Source: Corallochytrium limacisporum
Taxonomy: Eukaryota; Opisthokonta
Direction of reading: 5' to 3'
NCBI GenBank assembly: GCA_002811645.1
Contig: PDIP01000103.1
Coordinates: 18,563 to 82,562 of the forward strand
Length of the DNA: 64,000 nt
Shown here: one piece after another, positions 1-11,142 of the stretch
How the letters are laid out: every line of letters begins with the position of its first letter
Position numbering within the stretch: position 1 is the stretch's first letter
Made by a program: the position numbers and the translations under genes
Notes under the pieces: model-generated
What the model was told of the DNA's origin: nothing
Database searches by the model: none
Seen by the model: the letters and a program-made list of their open reading frames with translations, nothing else

Positions 1-1478
1 CCGAAGGAGTCACCTTCTCCTCTGATGATATGATCAACCGGAAACGGGGACTCTTTCACTCGGATCGAAATCCCCTATACAAATTAACCGGAGTCTGCGA
101 GGGTTAATAGTGTAGTTTTCGAACACGATCTAACTTTTCTCATTTCCCTATCGGTCCCGTCACTGAAAAATTTCTTTTACTTTGTATGCCTCACCCTTCC
201 CCCCTTCCCCCAACAAACCAGTCGGCCAGTGGCTTTTCCCTAAAGCCATACTTTCAGTATGGAAATCTGAATGGTCGGGAGGTGTTGGTGGGGAGCCCGT
301 TAGTCATCGATGACGAAACAGCCCACGTTTTTCATCGCTTTGTCTGATTGAAGAAAATAAAGCCTAGTTCTTACTAAAGGTGTTCACATATATACACCGC
401 TAGATACGTACTCAATCAACGACTGTGTATAGGTGGCACCACCCTTGAGTAGTATGGTTTCGGCGACGTTGACTGGGGAAGGGCAGGCAGACCACAAACG
501 GCCGCAGTGAAAGTCACTGGAGGGTCCTCGGACCACACAGCCGACGGATTTCAAACCCACTCTTCTTCAACTTGAAGTGCTCTGCTCTACCCAAGATAAC
601 CACTTAAGATGATCATGTTTGCCTTTTAACATTGACATCCAAAGTACCACGGAAAGCTGGGGAATACGAATTAATGGTGTGTGACAATGCATGGGCCCAC
701 ACGGACGAACGCCATACTAAGTGGACCTCGCCCAGTAGGTTTCTCACTGATCCCGAACTCGTCAAACCTCCAGATTCCGAAACGACTGACATGGTCCTGT
801 TGAATGCACAGGCATGCTGTTCTGATAGAAATGGGCTCTGGATATGGTTTCTTTGGTGATGACGGTGATGGAGGATGACGGTTGCACCTAGGTGTACTGC
901 GGGTGTCGAGAGATCTCTCGAGGACACATACGGAGAATCGAAGGCAGGGGTCGGAAGGGCATGGCAACCAAGAATCCCCCGGGGGAGGGCAACTCATCGA
1001 CTGTGTATGCATTTTGTACTGCATATTCTGACCTGTGTTTTTTTCTATCTTGTGGTTTATATATCGTCACAAGGTGGGGGAATTGTTCGGAGTGTATTTT
1101 TTTCAATGCTTAGGTGTTTGTAGGTAATGTACCAACTGGATAACAAGCACAAAAGGGAGGGTCGGTCGCGGGGTGCACACACCCAGAGGGCCTTTTGCGG
1201 GCAGGCCGCGGATTCGACAGGCTCTCACACAGTGTCCAAAATATGTGTGCTTGCTGCTTTCAGAGGTGGTCAGCACAGCATACAAGGATCCAATCTGAAC
1301 GATCCTGATACATGAGCATCTCATAGTGACCCCCTATATCTTAGTCTCATTGGGCTGCGTCTGCTGTCCGCGGTCGGATGCCTGCGGAATTTGGGGTTGT
1401 TGCGAACTGTTAGTACATACGACTTGGCAATTTTGCAATCTTTCCACATTCAGCCTAGAGCTCGTGTTTTTAAACAAT
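1..1478. other. intergenic, no gene recognised
   Basis: Both strands contain only short overlapping open frames with no recognisable family. It is the downstream side of the band-7 gene. I see no RNA gene or repeat that I can support. Confidence 0.6.
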
Positions 1479-2357
1479 TTAACCCTGGCGCGAATTGCCC
1501 ACGTTCACGGTAGGCACAGTGTCAGAGTCACTGCAGGTAACAGTAATGATGCTGTTGATGAGATCAGCCTTTTGGTTCTCAGTCATATTGTGGCCAAGAG
1601 ACTCGAGTTTCTTCACGGCATCGTCGGCAATGCCTACGGCACCCTCAACAAGCGTGTGGCGGGCCTGCACGGTGGCGGCAGCTGCCTGTTTCTTCAACAT
1701 CTGTGCGGCGATTTCCGTGGCATAGGAGATTTCGTCCAGACGGAAGGAGAACACCTTGGCACCTGCACGGGTCACCTGCTTCTGCAGTTCGGTGGCCATA
1801 ATTTGGTTGACGTGTTCGTAGTCTGACCTGAGGGAGGGAGAGCCGTCGGCGGTTTCGTATGGGTAAAGACCGACAGTTTGACGGAGCACGGTCTGGGCAT
1901 TTTGACGGACAAAGGCGTTGTGGTTTTCAACCTCCAAAAGGGCCCTCATGGCATCAGTGTATTGGTAGCACACAATGGCACTGACCATGATGGGGTTACC
2001 ATTGTAATCAGTGACCTTGGCAGAAGGAAGGTCAATGGTGATCTTCTTGGTTGTCACGGTCATCACCTCACGACCGCAGGGGTTCACGACGTGGCAACCT
2101 GGTTCGGTAAGACGCTTGTGGTACTTACCGTACTGCAGAACGATAGCTTCCTCACGTTCGGACAAGCACACACAAGAGCACAAGATCGTGCAAGGCAAGA
2201 AGAGAAGACCCAGGCACAGGGCTAGGGGGTGGTTAGATTCCGTTGCATGCCACTCCTTGTCAACCGCATCATCGTCGTAATTGGGAGCTTGGGGAGTTTG
2301 GCCGGAGGTGGTTGGCTGGGTGGAAACCACAGTCTTTTCTCCATTAGCGGTACCCAT
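1479..2357 (-). CDS. SPFH/band-7 (stomatin-like) membrane protein
   Basis: The gene encodes 292 residues with an ATG start and TAA stop and no intron. A disordered N-terminus (1-40) is followed by one hydrophobic segment at about 43-66 that is unusually cysteine-rich (LCLG, CTILCSCVC), which suggests a membrane hairpin or palmitoylated anchor. The SPFH/band-7 domain follows (about 68-250). It has the typical opening SEREEAIVLQYGKYHKRLTE, the VNPCGREVMTVTTKK block and the DLPSAKVTDYNGNP segment. An Ala/Gln-rich helix (AAQMLKKQAAAATVQ) follows, as in stomatin and prohibitin relatives. Family members oligomerise in membranes and organise lipid microdomains; the specific partner here is unknown. 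It resembles the protist and bacterial SPFH class more than metazoan stomatin proper. The family assignment is firm and the role is inferred. Confidence 0.88.
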   Translation of the reverse strand: MGTANGEKTVVSTQPTTSGQTPQAPNYDDDAVDKEWHATESNHPLALCLGLLFLPCTILCSCVCLSEREEAIVLQYGKYHKRLTEPGCHVVNPCGREVMTVTTKKITIDLPSAKVTDYNGNPIMVSAIVCYQYTDAMRALLEVENHNAFVRQNAQTVLRQTVGLYPYETADGSPSLRSDYEHVNQIMATELQKQVTRAGAKVFSFRLDEISYATEIAAQMLKKQAAAATVQARHTLVEGAVGIADDAVKKLESLGHNMTENQKADLINSIITVTCSDSDTVPTVNVGNSRQG

Positions 2358-3078
2358 GTTGTGGATTTGGCTCGCAAAGGCTTAAAGTAGTATTCAAACA
2401 AGTATTCTTCGTTTCAGACACACCCCGAAAGGCTACTTACTCGTATGTCAGGATCAGTAACCCTACTGTTGTGGGTTGATGTCTTTTGTACCTGCCGGCC
2501 GCGGGTATCGAACCAACCGCACAAAGGGTAGAATCGTTTGCTCAAAATGACCTGGGCAGGTGTGAAGAAAACCGGCTCAACCGATCACAATAAAAAAAAG
2601 ACGCACAGAACACCAAGTGACACTAACGAGAAGAAAAGCACATGAACCCGTAAAATGCTTTGGAGGCTCATCCCTTCATTTCAACCCCTCTTACCAACGT
2701 CTGTACCTCTGTGCCCGCCTGCCCTCCCCTCGGTCACCGCAGCGCAGTATTCCATACACCGGCGCGCCATTCGATAGTTCTGCTGCTGCTCTGTTTCCTT
2801 GTGTGTAGCACTCAGTCCGGAATCGCCGTGCTGGTCCCCAGGGCCCACTTTCTTTTTTCCCTTGCCCGGACTTTGTCGAGTTAGATTTGCGGTGGTATTC
2901 TCTTCTTTATTTTTTTTTTGTATTTTGCGGGAAATTGCCTTCCAGTAAAATGAGTTAGCAACCCTTACCCCCTTCCCCACACAACCCCTGGAGTTCTTTC
3001 CTTTTTTTTTAACTTTCATTGCACCGGTTACCCCAACAGGGAGAGACCACACCCGTCGGTGGGTGTCCCCCCTTTTCC

Positions 3079-3081
<3 letters not shown>

Positions 3082-3137
<56 letters not shown>
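3082..3137. repeat. (CT)n microsatellite, about 28 units
   Basis: An uninterrupted CT dinucleotide run, purine on the other strand. It lies about 0.7 kb from the start of the band-7 gene. Such GAGA/CT tracts can form triplex DNA or act as nucleosome-free promoter DNA; here that is only a possibility. Confidence 0.95.
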
Positions 3138-3139
<2 letters not shown>

Positions 3140-3676
3140 CCCATTCCCCTCCTTTCGCTCCAGGACCAACAGAGAGTCGAGAGGGAGGGGGGGGGAGAGC
3201 GAGCGCCGGAGGTGGGGGAGCGGAGGAGGAGCTGCTGGCTGGGCTCACCACCACCACCACCACCCTTTTGGAAGCCTTGTGTTAACGGCTCGGGCTCTCT
3301 CTCCCAGTTGGTAGCTGATAATGTATATATATCCGCGCCCTTTCTCCACTTTGCTCGCGAGCTGCGCAAAACTGGGCTGGCTGGCTGGGCTGGCTGCTTT
3401 GTTGGGAAGGCCGAAAATTAAAAAAAAAAATGGCGAGTTGTGTTCATTTCTTTCGCGGAATAACACAAGACCGCCGTGCGAGAAAGCATTATTAGTGTGG
3501 TACTGTCTCCGGTGTCTGCTGAACTCCCCTCCCCGCCCCCTTCCCCTCCTTTTGCCGACAGATTTGGTAGCTGTGGTCCAAACGCGGATGTTTTGAATGA
3601 AGAAAAAATAAAAAGACCGGTTGTTGAACAGAGATTGGTACTTTCACTGCCGTGTGAGCATGCATTCCCGTCATCA

Positions 3677-3680
<4 letters not shown>

Positions 3681-3725
<45 letters not shown>
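3681..3725. repeat. (CT)n microsatellite, about 22 units
   Basis: A second uninterrupted CT run about 550 bp from the first, in the same orientation. Confidence 0.95.
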
Positions 3726-3729
<4 letters not shown>

Positions 3730-6700
3730 TTTCCTTCTTGGCTGTGTGTAAAGTCTAAGCGAGTCACCATCCCCAGCTATCTACACCGCGACCGCATACT
3801 TTCCTTTTTTTCCCCGGTTCCCTGCCGACTGTCCTGTTTCCCGACTGCCAATCGTATATTTTTCCAAGGTTTCATGAGTTCATAAGGTACTTGTCTACGA
3901 CGAGTTGCTGAATTTCGGTTGCGCGTACCATCCGGCCGCGACTTGCTGCGAACTCGTGCCCCTGTCGCGTCGCGCACTCCGGGCGGCTTCGAATACGAAG
4001 AGCGCGCAGCCATTGCCAACCAAAAAGGAAAAACAAAATTCAGGCCAAGACAACACTCTTTGGTATTTGTGTGTGTGGCTAACCATACTACCACCAGACC
4101 ACTCTGTGTCTCATTCGCTCTGTCTGTTCTCCAATGGCGCCTCTTCCCCCCTCCCCCCGGGATTCCCGTCATTGATACACACGTACCAAAAAAAAATGGA
4201 ACTGAAGGAAAACAAAAAAAAAAAGGCGGCTCCAGCGATTACCCACCCACGCACTCTTTTTATACTACGACAGTAGATAATTTGGGATCCAATATTTTTT
4301 TTCTCTTCGAATTGTCTTGGCAAGCTCTGACTGCAGGGCTCAGAGGAGCCAATGGCCACAGGCTTCAACTAACATTAATAGAATTGTAAGTCACACTTAC
4401 AATTCCAAAGATTTTGTAATTTTATAGATATAGAGAATACATTCGGAAATGTGAATACACGAAAATGACCATTGACTGAGGTTACATTCCTTTTCCAGAA
4501 TATGTCCTTTTGTCAGTAACTGAGCACCCCGGAAATCTAAATTCAAAACAGATAAAGGGACGCCGGATCTGAGAATATCATACGTTTAGTACGCAATTTG
4601 GACAGGCAAATTGTAGGGAGGATGTGTGGAACGGAAAGTGATCGGTTTGTGCGGCTGGACGGAAATCAACTGCCGCATTTTGTGCTGGGCGTCTGATCGC
4701 GCGAAAGATACTAGAACTGGTCAGCAACCGCTGCAGCATTAAACAAGTTCTCATCATATTCTTGCAATCAAGCAGCGATGGGCAGCCTTTCATTTGTCAC
4801 TTCAAAAGATTCAGTCGTGCGTGCTTGTTACGTATCACCCTGATGTGGGGCCGTCCTGATGATGGGTTACTGACGCACGGTCGTTACCCATTCTGTGATC
4901 CCTGTTCCGGTCACTATTTTCGTGTGCGTCCGAATTGAACAAAGATCGTAACAGTGATGGGAGCAAAACAGTCGGAAGATGGATCAAGCAAATGTGGATT
5001 CAAGTGTAACCAGCATTTCTCTGTTTTGCGTGGGCTGGCTGATGATGTCTGATTCGTATCCGCATGGGGACAGACAATGCCTGCCCAACTGCCCAGTTGG
5101 TTGTTGATGCTGGCCATCGTTGATTAGCACCCCGTGTGTCTCTCTCTATATCGCGCGGATGCAGTTCTCGCGAGTCATCATCAGTCTGCTATGGTCATGG
5201 AAAGGCAAAAGGCGCACAGCCCCGAGAATGTTTGAACTTAAACATAACTTAGTCTGGAACTGAACATGCTGATAATGACATCGGCCATTCCCTTGGTTAT
5301 CCCGTACATGATGGATGCTGTGGGTTTGATACACGCATCAGATACAACAACATGATGTCCGCCATAGATGAGTACCATTGCCATGTCCTTACCGCTTTGT
5401 GCGGACGGTTTCAAACATTGCTGTGATTGACCGTTTGGCACTAGTCTCGTCAAGTGCAACCTGCGCTGTGGGCGGATCACGGGATCAGTGTCCGTGTGAA
5501 GAACAGTGTTTCATCCTCTCGTAGGACTCATTCAAGCACGTAACGCCAATCCGAATGGACATAGTTTTAGCCAGAACGTTCCCAGCACGAGGTTCCTGGA
5601 CCTGCACGCAATATGTCGAAGGATGCTTATTCTTCCCTTCCATGTCTTAGTCACGGGCAGCACCGGCTAGGTTCTCCAACGCGCCCGCGGGTATCTCACA
5701 CGTTTACACGCCAATGGCCATACCTAATGTGCTGCGTTGGCAAGGGATTCCGCGCCCGGAATCAGAAAAACACACCTCTGTAGAGCTTAGATGTCGTGTT
5801 TCGAATGTCAGTCCACTCCGAGATCCCATATTTCTCGCCTGCATTCTGTGCTGGTTTCTCTATTGATCTCAAGCGTTGTTTTTGGGGGGACAACGGGGGA
5901 GCTGTGGACTGCGCTCAACTCCCCACTGTGTCGGCAGCAACCCTGCAATAGTCACCAGAAAACTTGCGCACCACAAGTTGTTCGGAGCCGGTCGCGTATC
6001 TCCTATGAAGACCACATCTCGCGTACATATAAAAAAGTATGGATATTTCAAGCACGTATTGACTATTTTGAGATTGAAAGTGGAGTTCCACTTGCCTCAG
6101 ATTTGCCGTGGAACGGTTGGGCTGCCCCGGTTCAGTGGTAGGCAGCAGTGGCGGCTCCGGACTGCAGTTCAGCGGAAATTTTTCCCATGCAAATCGCCCA
6201 GGAAGGAAAGTCTTAAGTGCTAAGGGCCGGTGCCGAGTAGCCCGAATGGGGCTGGGTGTTCGCCGAGCACCTTCGTCAGAGCTTGGTGACCATATGTTCT
6301 GGGCGGTGACAATTCCGGTACTGTGAGAACCAGGGAGTCTGCCCAAGAAAAAAATACTTCTTCGTACCTTCCCTTTGTGCGTAAGTACTGTGTCCGGGAG
6401 GACTACGGAAGAACCCAGAAACCGGGCCTGCACAACGCTACCGAAGGGGAGTCGCTGTTGGGAGCGAGGGCGGGCAAGGGGGGTTTGTGGGGGAGTGAAA
6501 GGAAGCGTGTATGGCTGGGAAAAGAAAGACCCGAGGGAAACCCCCTATCAAAACTTTGTGGAAACCACAGTTTCCAATTTTCTTCATGAAGAAAATTTGA
6601 CTGCTTTGCTACCCGCGACCGGAGTTGGGGAAATAAACTCTGGATAATTTTTTTTCCAACCCTTCGACACTACGAGACAGATCATACACACACCGAGAGA

Positions 6701-6792
6701 CCAATGACTCCCCGACCGTTCGCATGGACAGGTCGGGGAGGACAGAGCGCTGCTAACGGGGGAGGGGGGGGTTGGACAGAGCTGGTCGAAGA

Positions 6793-6839
6793 CGGGAGTC
6801 TATTTTAATATATTTCAAAGTTATTAAATTGGACTCCCG
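6793..6839. repeat. 8-bp inverted repeat with AT-rich loop
   Basis: CGGGAGTC at 6793-6800 is the exact reverse complement of GACTCCCG at 6832-6839, with a 31-base AT-rich loop. The 14-mer CGGGAGTCTATTTT at its left end recurs at 17148-17161. The function is unknown. Confidence 0.6.
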
Positions 6840-7036
6840 ATCGGGAAGAGGAAGGGGAGCTGGACACCTTCGGACGCGTGTCCCGTGTATGGATCCCTAT
6901 CGGCTGCAGATGATGTCAAATGCCATTGAGTGCAGGTACTTTGACTGAAGTGAACATGCAGGGTGATCCTGAATTCTCAAAAAGACTTTTCTGATCCCAT
7001 TAACCGACTTTATTTCAGTGTGTACTGTAGAGAAAC

Positions 7037-7597
7037 ATGGGTGAAAAGAAGGGTGTCGTGTTTGTGTGCCTCGGCAATATTTGCCGCAGCCCTATCGCGG
7101 AGGCAATCTTTGCGTCGCTGGTCAAGGACCGTGGTCTCGAAGACGAGTGGTTCTGGGACTCTGCGGGCACCAGTGGATGGCATATTGACGAGGATGCTGA
7201 CCCTCGTACACTAGCAGTGTGCAGGAAGCATGGGATTCCCTGTGACTCCAGGGGGCGGAAGTTTGTCAGTGAAGACTTTGAAAAATTTCATCATATTTTA
7301 TGCATGGACAATTCCAATGTTCGCAATGCCCTCAAGGTTGCACCTTCCCAAGATCTAGCAAAGAAAGCTGAATTGATTACAGGATATGATAATGGTGGAC
7401 CCGCAGAAATCCAAGATCCTTACTATGTAGGTATGACCACTGCACCTTCGGGAACGGCTTGCTCTGGGTGAACCATGATCGCTAACGGATATCTCTCTCC
7501 TTTTCTTTCTTGAATACAGGGTGAAGGTGATGGGTTTGAAATTGTGTACCAGCAGCTACAGCGCTGCCTTAACGGATTCCTTGAGAAGCATGGATAA
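7037..7597 (+). CDS. ACP1: low-molecular-weight protein tyrosine phosphatase, two exons
   Basis: Exon 1 is 7037-7426 and exon 2 is 7520-7597, joined in phase 0 across a 93-base GT-AG intron, giving 155 residues (the family norm is about 157). The active-site loop C-X5-R-S is CLGNICRS, with nucleophile C11 and R17. The acid/base motif DPYY closes exon 1, and exon 2 supplies the conserved C-terminus GEGDGFEIVYQQLQRC. Splicing is required: without it the frame runs into 14 unrelated residues and a stop just after DPYY. The enzyme hydrolyses phosphotyrosine through a cysteinyl-phosphate intermediate in the cytosol. The adjacent tyrosines of DPYY are regulatory phosphorylation sites in the mammalian enzyme. 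Rpn11 follows on the same strand. Confidence 0.95.
7427..7519 (+). other. intron of the LMW phosphatase gene
   Basis: A 93-base intron with donor GTAGGT, a pyrimidine-rich 3' part and acceptor AATACAG. The boundaries are fixed by family conservation: DPYY is followed directly by GEGDGFE. Confidence 0.9.
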
Positions 7598-7995
7598 CGC
7601 AGGTAGTTCATCCTCACGTAAATGCATTCACATACATGCAACAGGCAATAGAGCGGCCATTTTGGACCGAGTATTACACATACGGATTCTGGAATTTATC
7701 TGTTTTGGCTTTGTGGTACTTTTTCTTCCGGAATTTCTCTGACCGGGCGGCGTTCCAGTACTTTGAGTATGGAGGTACCGTTTCCCCGCTCCGGCACAGC
7801 GTCTGGACCACGGCATCGTTTTCGTGTTCCTCATTCCGCAAAGCTGAAACACTAAGTTTCCACTTTCACCGACCGAGTTATGGTAGATCAAGGTAGTAAG
7901 TGTGGAATATAGGAGTACGTTAGGTTACTAAATTGCATAGTATTTTTGTTGTTTTTATTATTTTTCCTTGGGATCCATAAATACAGCAGATAGTC
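7598..7995. other. intergenic between phosphatase and Rpn11
   Basis: About 400 bp. It must hold the 3' end of the first gene and the promoter of the second. It becomes T-rich just before the Rpn11 start. No motif can be placed with confidence. Confidence 0.5.
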
Positions 7996-8925
7996 ATGGA
8001 GAACCTGAGTCGTATCTTCAACGGCATCCCCGGTGGCAGACCGCAGGCCGGTGGAGACAATCCTATGGTGGACACTGCTGAGCAGGTCTACATTAGTTCT
8101 TTGGCGCTGCTAAAGATGTTGAAGCACGGACGGGCGGGTGTACCGATGGAAGTCATGGGTCTGATGCTGGGAGAATTCGTTGACGACTACACTGTTCGAG
8201 TAATCGATGTGTTTGCCATGCCCCAGAGTGGTACCGGTGTGTCTGTAGAGGCGGTCGATCCTGTATTCCAGACTAAGATGTTAGACATGTTAAAGCAAGT
8301 GGGACGCCCCGAAATGGTAGTTGGTTGGTATCACAGCCACCCTGGTTTCGGCTGCTGGCTATCCGGTGTCGACATCAACACGCAACAGAGTTTCGAGGCC
8401 CTAAATCAGCGTGCCGTGGCCGTGGTTGTCGACCCAATTCAAAGTGTAAAAGGCAAGGTCGTGATTGATGCATTCCGTTTGATTAGCCCGCAGCTGCTTC
8501 TGCTTGGCCAGGAACCTCGTCAGACCACCTCCAACATTGGCCACCTGCACAAACCGTCCATTCAAGCACTTATCCACGGGCTGAACCGTCACTACTACTC
8601 CATTGCCATCAACTACCGCAAGAACGAACTTGAACAGAAAATGCTCATGAATTTGCACAAGAAATCATGGACAGATGGATTATCGCTGCAGAATTACGAA
8701 GAACACCACCATCTCAATGAGAAGACGGTGAGCAACATGCTGGAACTGGCCAAGAACTATAACAAAGCAGTGCAGGACGAGGACAAGCTGACAAAGCAGG
8801 AACTGGAGATCCGCAACGTCGGTAAGCAGGACCCCAAACAGCACCTGGTGAAGGAAATCGATGTGCTCATGACCACGAATATTGTCCAGTGTCTTGGTGC
8901 CATGCTGGATATTGTTGCCTTCTGA
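7996..8925 (+). CDS. PSMD14: 26S proteasome regulatory subunit Rpn11 (JAMM deubiquitinase)
   Basis: The gene encodes 309 residues (human 310) without introns. The MPN+ domain carries the complete JAMM zinc motif H-S-H-P-x7-S-x2-D, with ligands H113, H115 and D126 at the same numbers as in the human protein, and the upstream [11 protein letters not shown] strand that carries the catalytic glutamate. In the proteasome lid this metalloprotease cuts whole ubiquitin chains from substrates as they enter the 20S core. The C-terminal helices, which dock with Rpn8 and the lid bundle, are present and end in MLDIVAF. The 3' end faces the bromodomain-GATA gene, with 123 bp between the stop codons. Confidence 0.98.
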   Translation: MENLSRIFNGIPGGRPQAGGDNPMVDTAEQVYISSLALLKMLKHGRAGVPMEVMGLMLGEFVDDYTVRVIDVFAMPQSGTGVSVEAVDPVFQTKMLDMLKQVGRPEMVVGWYHSHPGFGCWLSGVDINTQQSFEALNQRAVAVVVDPIQSVKGKVVIDAFRLISPQLLLLGQEPRQTTSNIGHLHKPSIQALIHGLNRHYYSIAINYRKNELEQKMLMNLHKKSWTDGLSLQNYEEHHHLNEKTVSNMLELAKNYNKAVQDEDKLTKQELEIRNVGKQDPKQHLVKEIDVLMTTNIVQCLGAMLDIVAF

Positions 8926-8950
8926 GGTATAGGAAAGTGGCACAAAAATT

Positions 8951-9052
8951 CTGTAACAGAGAGCAGCATAACCAATAGATCAGAAAGAGTACTTCAAGTA
9001 TCACCTTGCGCTAAATTTTAAGATTGCTAAGATTCCTATTAGAATGCCTTAC
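8951..9052 (-). other. putative 102-base intron overlapping the bromodomain-GATA stop codon
   Basis: On the minus strand the last codons read AACAG|GTAAGG, a near-perfect splice donor that contains the TAA stop. It is followed 102 bases later by a pyrimidine-rich tract and acceptor GTTACAG. The two well-supported introns of the window are 93 and 109 bases. If spliced, the frame would bypass TAA and run antisense through the 3' end of Rpn11. Splicing is inferred, not shown. Confidence 0.4.
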
Positions 9053-11142
9053 CTGTTTTCCAACGGGGGATAAGAGCCCTTGGTGCGCCAGTAAACATTG
9101 CACGCACTGCAGAGTCGGTCATTGTTGGCACCGATGCGCCAACCGGGGGTTTCACTGGTGCCACAGTGATCGCACGTCGGCTTCGGTCCGATATCCACTT
9201 CCGGCTTTTTGCTGGGGAACGGAGCAAATTTTGAACCCCCCTGCTTCCAGGGGCGGTGCACCGGGCCAGAGGAGGCCGCTTTGTTGCCGTGGCCTTGACT
9301 ATCTCGGCGGCCTGGCGTACTCAGGACAACACTTTCGTAGAGACCAGGTGTCGGATCAGCTTCAACAATGGCCCCATTGAGGGCTTTAACGCTTGCGAGA
9401 TCCTGCGGCTTACTCTCATAGCATGCAATGCTCAGACGCCGTGTGAGGTAACAAGCCAGGTGCATTTCTGCTGGTGTAGGTTCACCGGCAGTTTTGGAGG
9501 TGTTGAAGCCATTGTTTAGGCGCTCTTGCTGAAGCAGGTACAGTGCAGCAATGAGAGTACTGTTCTGGTCCAGGAATGCGTCAGGAGCCGCCTTCATCTG
9601 TCTGTATAAGGCCGCGAGCTCTCCTTCATCTGTGGTCACGAATGACACGTCCAGGTCGTTCTCGTAGAGCCAGATCAAAGTATCCTTCAGCACGGGTTCT
9701 ATCGCAGGCACGCGCTGTTTGTCCGATTCCAGACCAGCCATGGGTGCTGCAGGGGGCTCCTCGCCACGGTCCTCCACTGGTGCCTCCGTCTGGCCCTCTT
9801 TCAAAGGTTCCGTGTCCGGAAGAAACGGGTCGGATATTTGCCTGGGCAACATCTCTGGGCCCGTAGCTTCATCCTTCTCATTCTGCTCCTTTTCAGCCTC
9901 GTCGATACCTGCCTGTGCCAGTTGCGAGAATACTCCGCCTGTGATCTCATCGAGACGTGCGGTAATTCGCTGGCTGACTTTGTCCGAGTCTGTGCTGTCG
10001 TACATTTTAAGCAAGCTGTTGGCATACAGCACACCAGACTCGTCATGCCAGAGATCCCGAAGCAATTGACTGTCCTCCTGGCCCAACGTCGCCTCGGTGG
10101 AGTCGTAGTGTTGAGCAAGTGTGTCGAACAGCCGGTGTCCACGCAGACTGCCAATGTTTGCCGGCTTCAAGGGCCGCACAGCTGCCTTTGCCCGGTCCCT
10201 TACGGAGACATTGTACACGTGCTTCTCCACCAAAGTTCGCAGAGACTTTTGGACCTTGTTCGTTTCGGTTGCGCCTCGGTACTCTATGTACTCCGCAATC
10301 AATTCCCTCGGCAGATCGATCTTCGTGTTTTCTTCCTCTTCCACGACGGCCTGAGTTTCCACCGCGGCAGGTGCAGCTGTACCATCAGATTCTGCCTGAC
10401 CTTCGGTCTTAGACGAAGCTTCCGTGTGTCCTTGCTGTTGGTCAACGTCCATGGCGTCGGACGGCTTTTCCCCTTCCTCTTCGCCTTCGCCATCTTTTTT
10501 CTCTTCGCCAGTGCGCCTCAGACCTTTACTTTCCAGGATCTGTTCTTCCTTGGCCTGCCAGTTCTTCTTGCTCTTTTCGACCATGTTTTCTGCCACGCCC
10601 TTTAGTTTCTTAGCCTCCCGGTAGTAGATACTCCGATCATCATTGAAGGTCATACAGTTATCGCAAATGAGCTTTAGGTCGTCTATGTATGCTTCCAGCG
10701 TCCCGTACATCATGCCTTTAATCTTTTTTTCCATGGTGGAAAGGTCCATGGGTTTCTTGATTATGTCCCGATATCCTGGTACATCTTCTTCACTCACGGG
10801 CTCAAGGAAAAAACCATAGTGGTCTTTCGCCATAATCTTTTGGTGCAGGGGCTGCAAGAACTCTGCAAGGGCGCGTGTTATTGCACTAAGTTGAGGTACC
10901 CCACTGCCCACTTTGATGTTTTCTCCATGTTTATCCGAAGTCACCGTTGATGAGTCCTTACGGCCACGCTTGCCGGCTGAGTCAGCCTTCCCCAGTCCAA
11001 GCTCTTTCCGCCATGAGCGCAGTCTTCCTTTCGTCCGCGGCTCAACTTGTTCCGTTTCCTTTACAATCTGAGCCTTTCTTCCAGATTTCTTTAGCGAAAA
11101 GCGCAGTTTCAATGGCCTGCTTTGCAAATGTAAGACCGCCAT
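9049..11142 (-). CDS. BRD7/BRD9-type bromodomain protein with C-terminal GATA zinc finger
   Basis: The gene encodes 697 residues in one frame. A basic N-terminus is followed by a bromodomain at about 84-192, with the BRD7/9-like signature (FFLEPVSEEDVPGY, KPMDLSTM, LICDNCMTFN). N167 is the acetyl-lysine-binding asparagine. An acidic linker (190-275) and a conserved-looking region at about 280-430 follow, which may match the domain downstream of the bromodomain in BRD7/9. The last 41 residues are a GATA-type finger, C657-x2-C660-x17-C678-x2-C681, with GWRIGANNDRLC. In animals BRD7/9 are SWI/SNF (PBAF and non-canonical BAF) subunits without a GATA finger, so this protein would combine acetyl-histone reading with sequence-specific DNA binding; that is inference. 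The stop codon lies inside a consensus splice donor, so the C-terminus may be longer. Confidence 0.85.
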   Translation of the reverse strand: MAVLHLQSRPLKLRFSLKKSGRKAQIVKETEQVEPRTKGRLRSWRKELGLGKADSAGKRGRKDSSTVTSDKHGENIKVGSGVPQLSAITRALAEFLQPLHQKIMAKDHYGFFLEPVSEEDVPGYRDIIKKPMDLSTMEKKIKGMMYGTLEAYIDDLKLICDNCMTFNDDRSIYYREAKKLKGVAENMVEKSKKNWQAKEEQILESKGLRRTGEEKKDGEGEEEGEKPSDAMDVDQQQGHTEASSKTEGQAESDGTAAPAAVETQAVVEEEENTKIDLPRELIAEYIEYRGATETNKVQKSLRTLVEKHVYNVSVRDRAKAAVRPLKPANIGSLRGHRLFDTLAQHYDSTEATLGQEDSQLLRDLWHDESGVLYANSLLKMYDSTDSDKVSQRITARLDEITGGVFSQLAQAGIDEAEKEQNEKDEATGPEMLPRQISDPFLPDTEPLKEGQTEAPVEDRGEEPPAAPMAGLESDKQRVPAIEPVLKDTLIWLYENDLDVSFVTTDEGELAALYRQMKAAPDAFLDQNSTLIAALYLLQQERLNNGFNTSKTAGEPTPAEMHLACYLTRRLSIACYESKPQDLASVKALNGAIVEADPTPGLYESVVLSTPGRRDSQGHGNKAASSGPVHRPWKQGGSKFAPFPSKKPEVDIGPKPTCDHCGTSETPGWRIGANNDRLCSACNVYWRTKGSYPPLENR

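Larger units (their letters stand above)
2358..7036. other. 4.7 kb divergent intergenic region rich in simple sequence
   Basis: It separates the start of the band-7 gene (-) from the start of the phosphatase gene (+). It holds two long (CT)n tracts, a short (CAC)n tract near 3247, several C-runs and G-runs, and a perfect 8-bp inverted repeat near 6793. Open frames of 60-170 codons exist on both strands, but they are low-complexity or show no family resemblance. Promoters for both genes must lie here; I cannot place them. Confidence 0.6.

Noticed and set aside
2480-2540. tRNA B-box-like GGTTCGATACC on the minus strand
   Set aside because: No matching anticodon arm, D-arm or acceptor stem can be folded around it.
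8926-9021. Rpn11 frame stays open for 31 codons after TGA
   Set aside because: Short, no leaky context, and Rpn11 ends at the family's usual C-terminus.
9838-10605. 255-codon plus-strand frame
   Set aside because: It is antisense to the acidic linker and bromodomain region of the bromodomain-GATA gene; the opposite strand has the recognisable protein.
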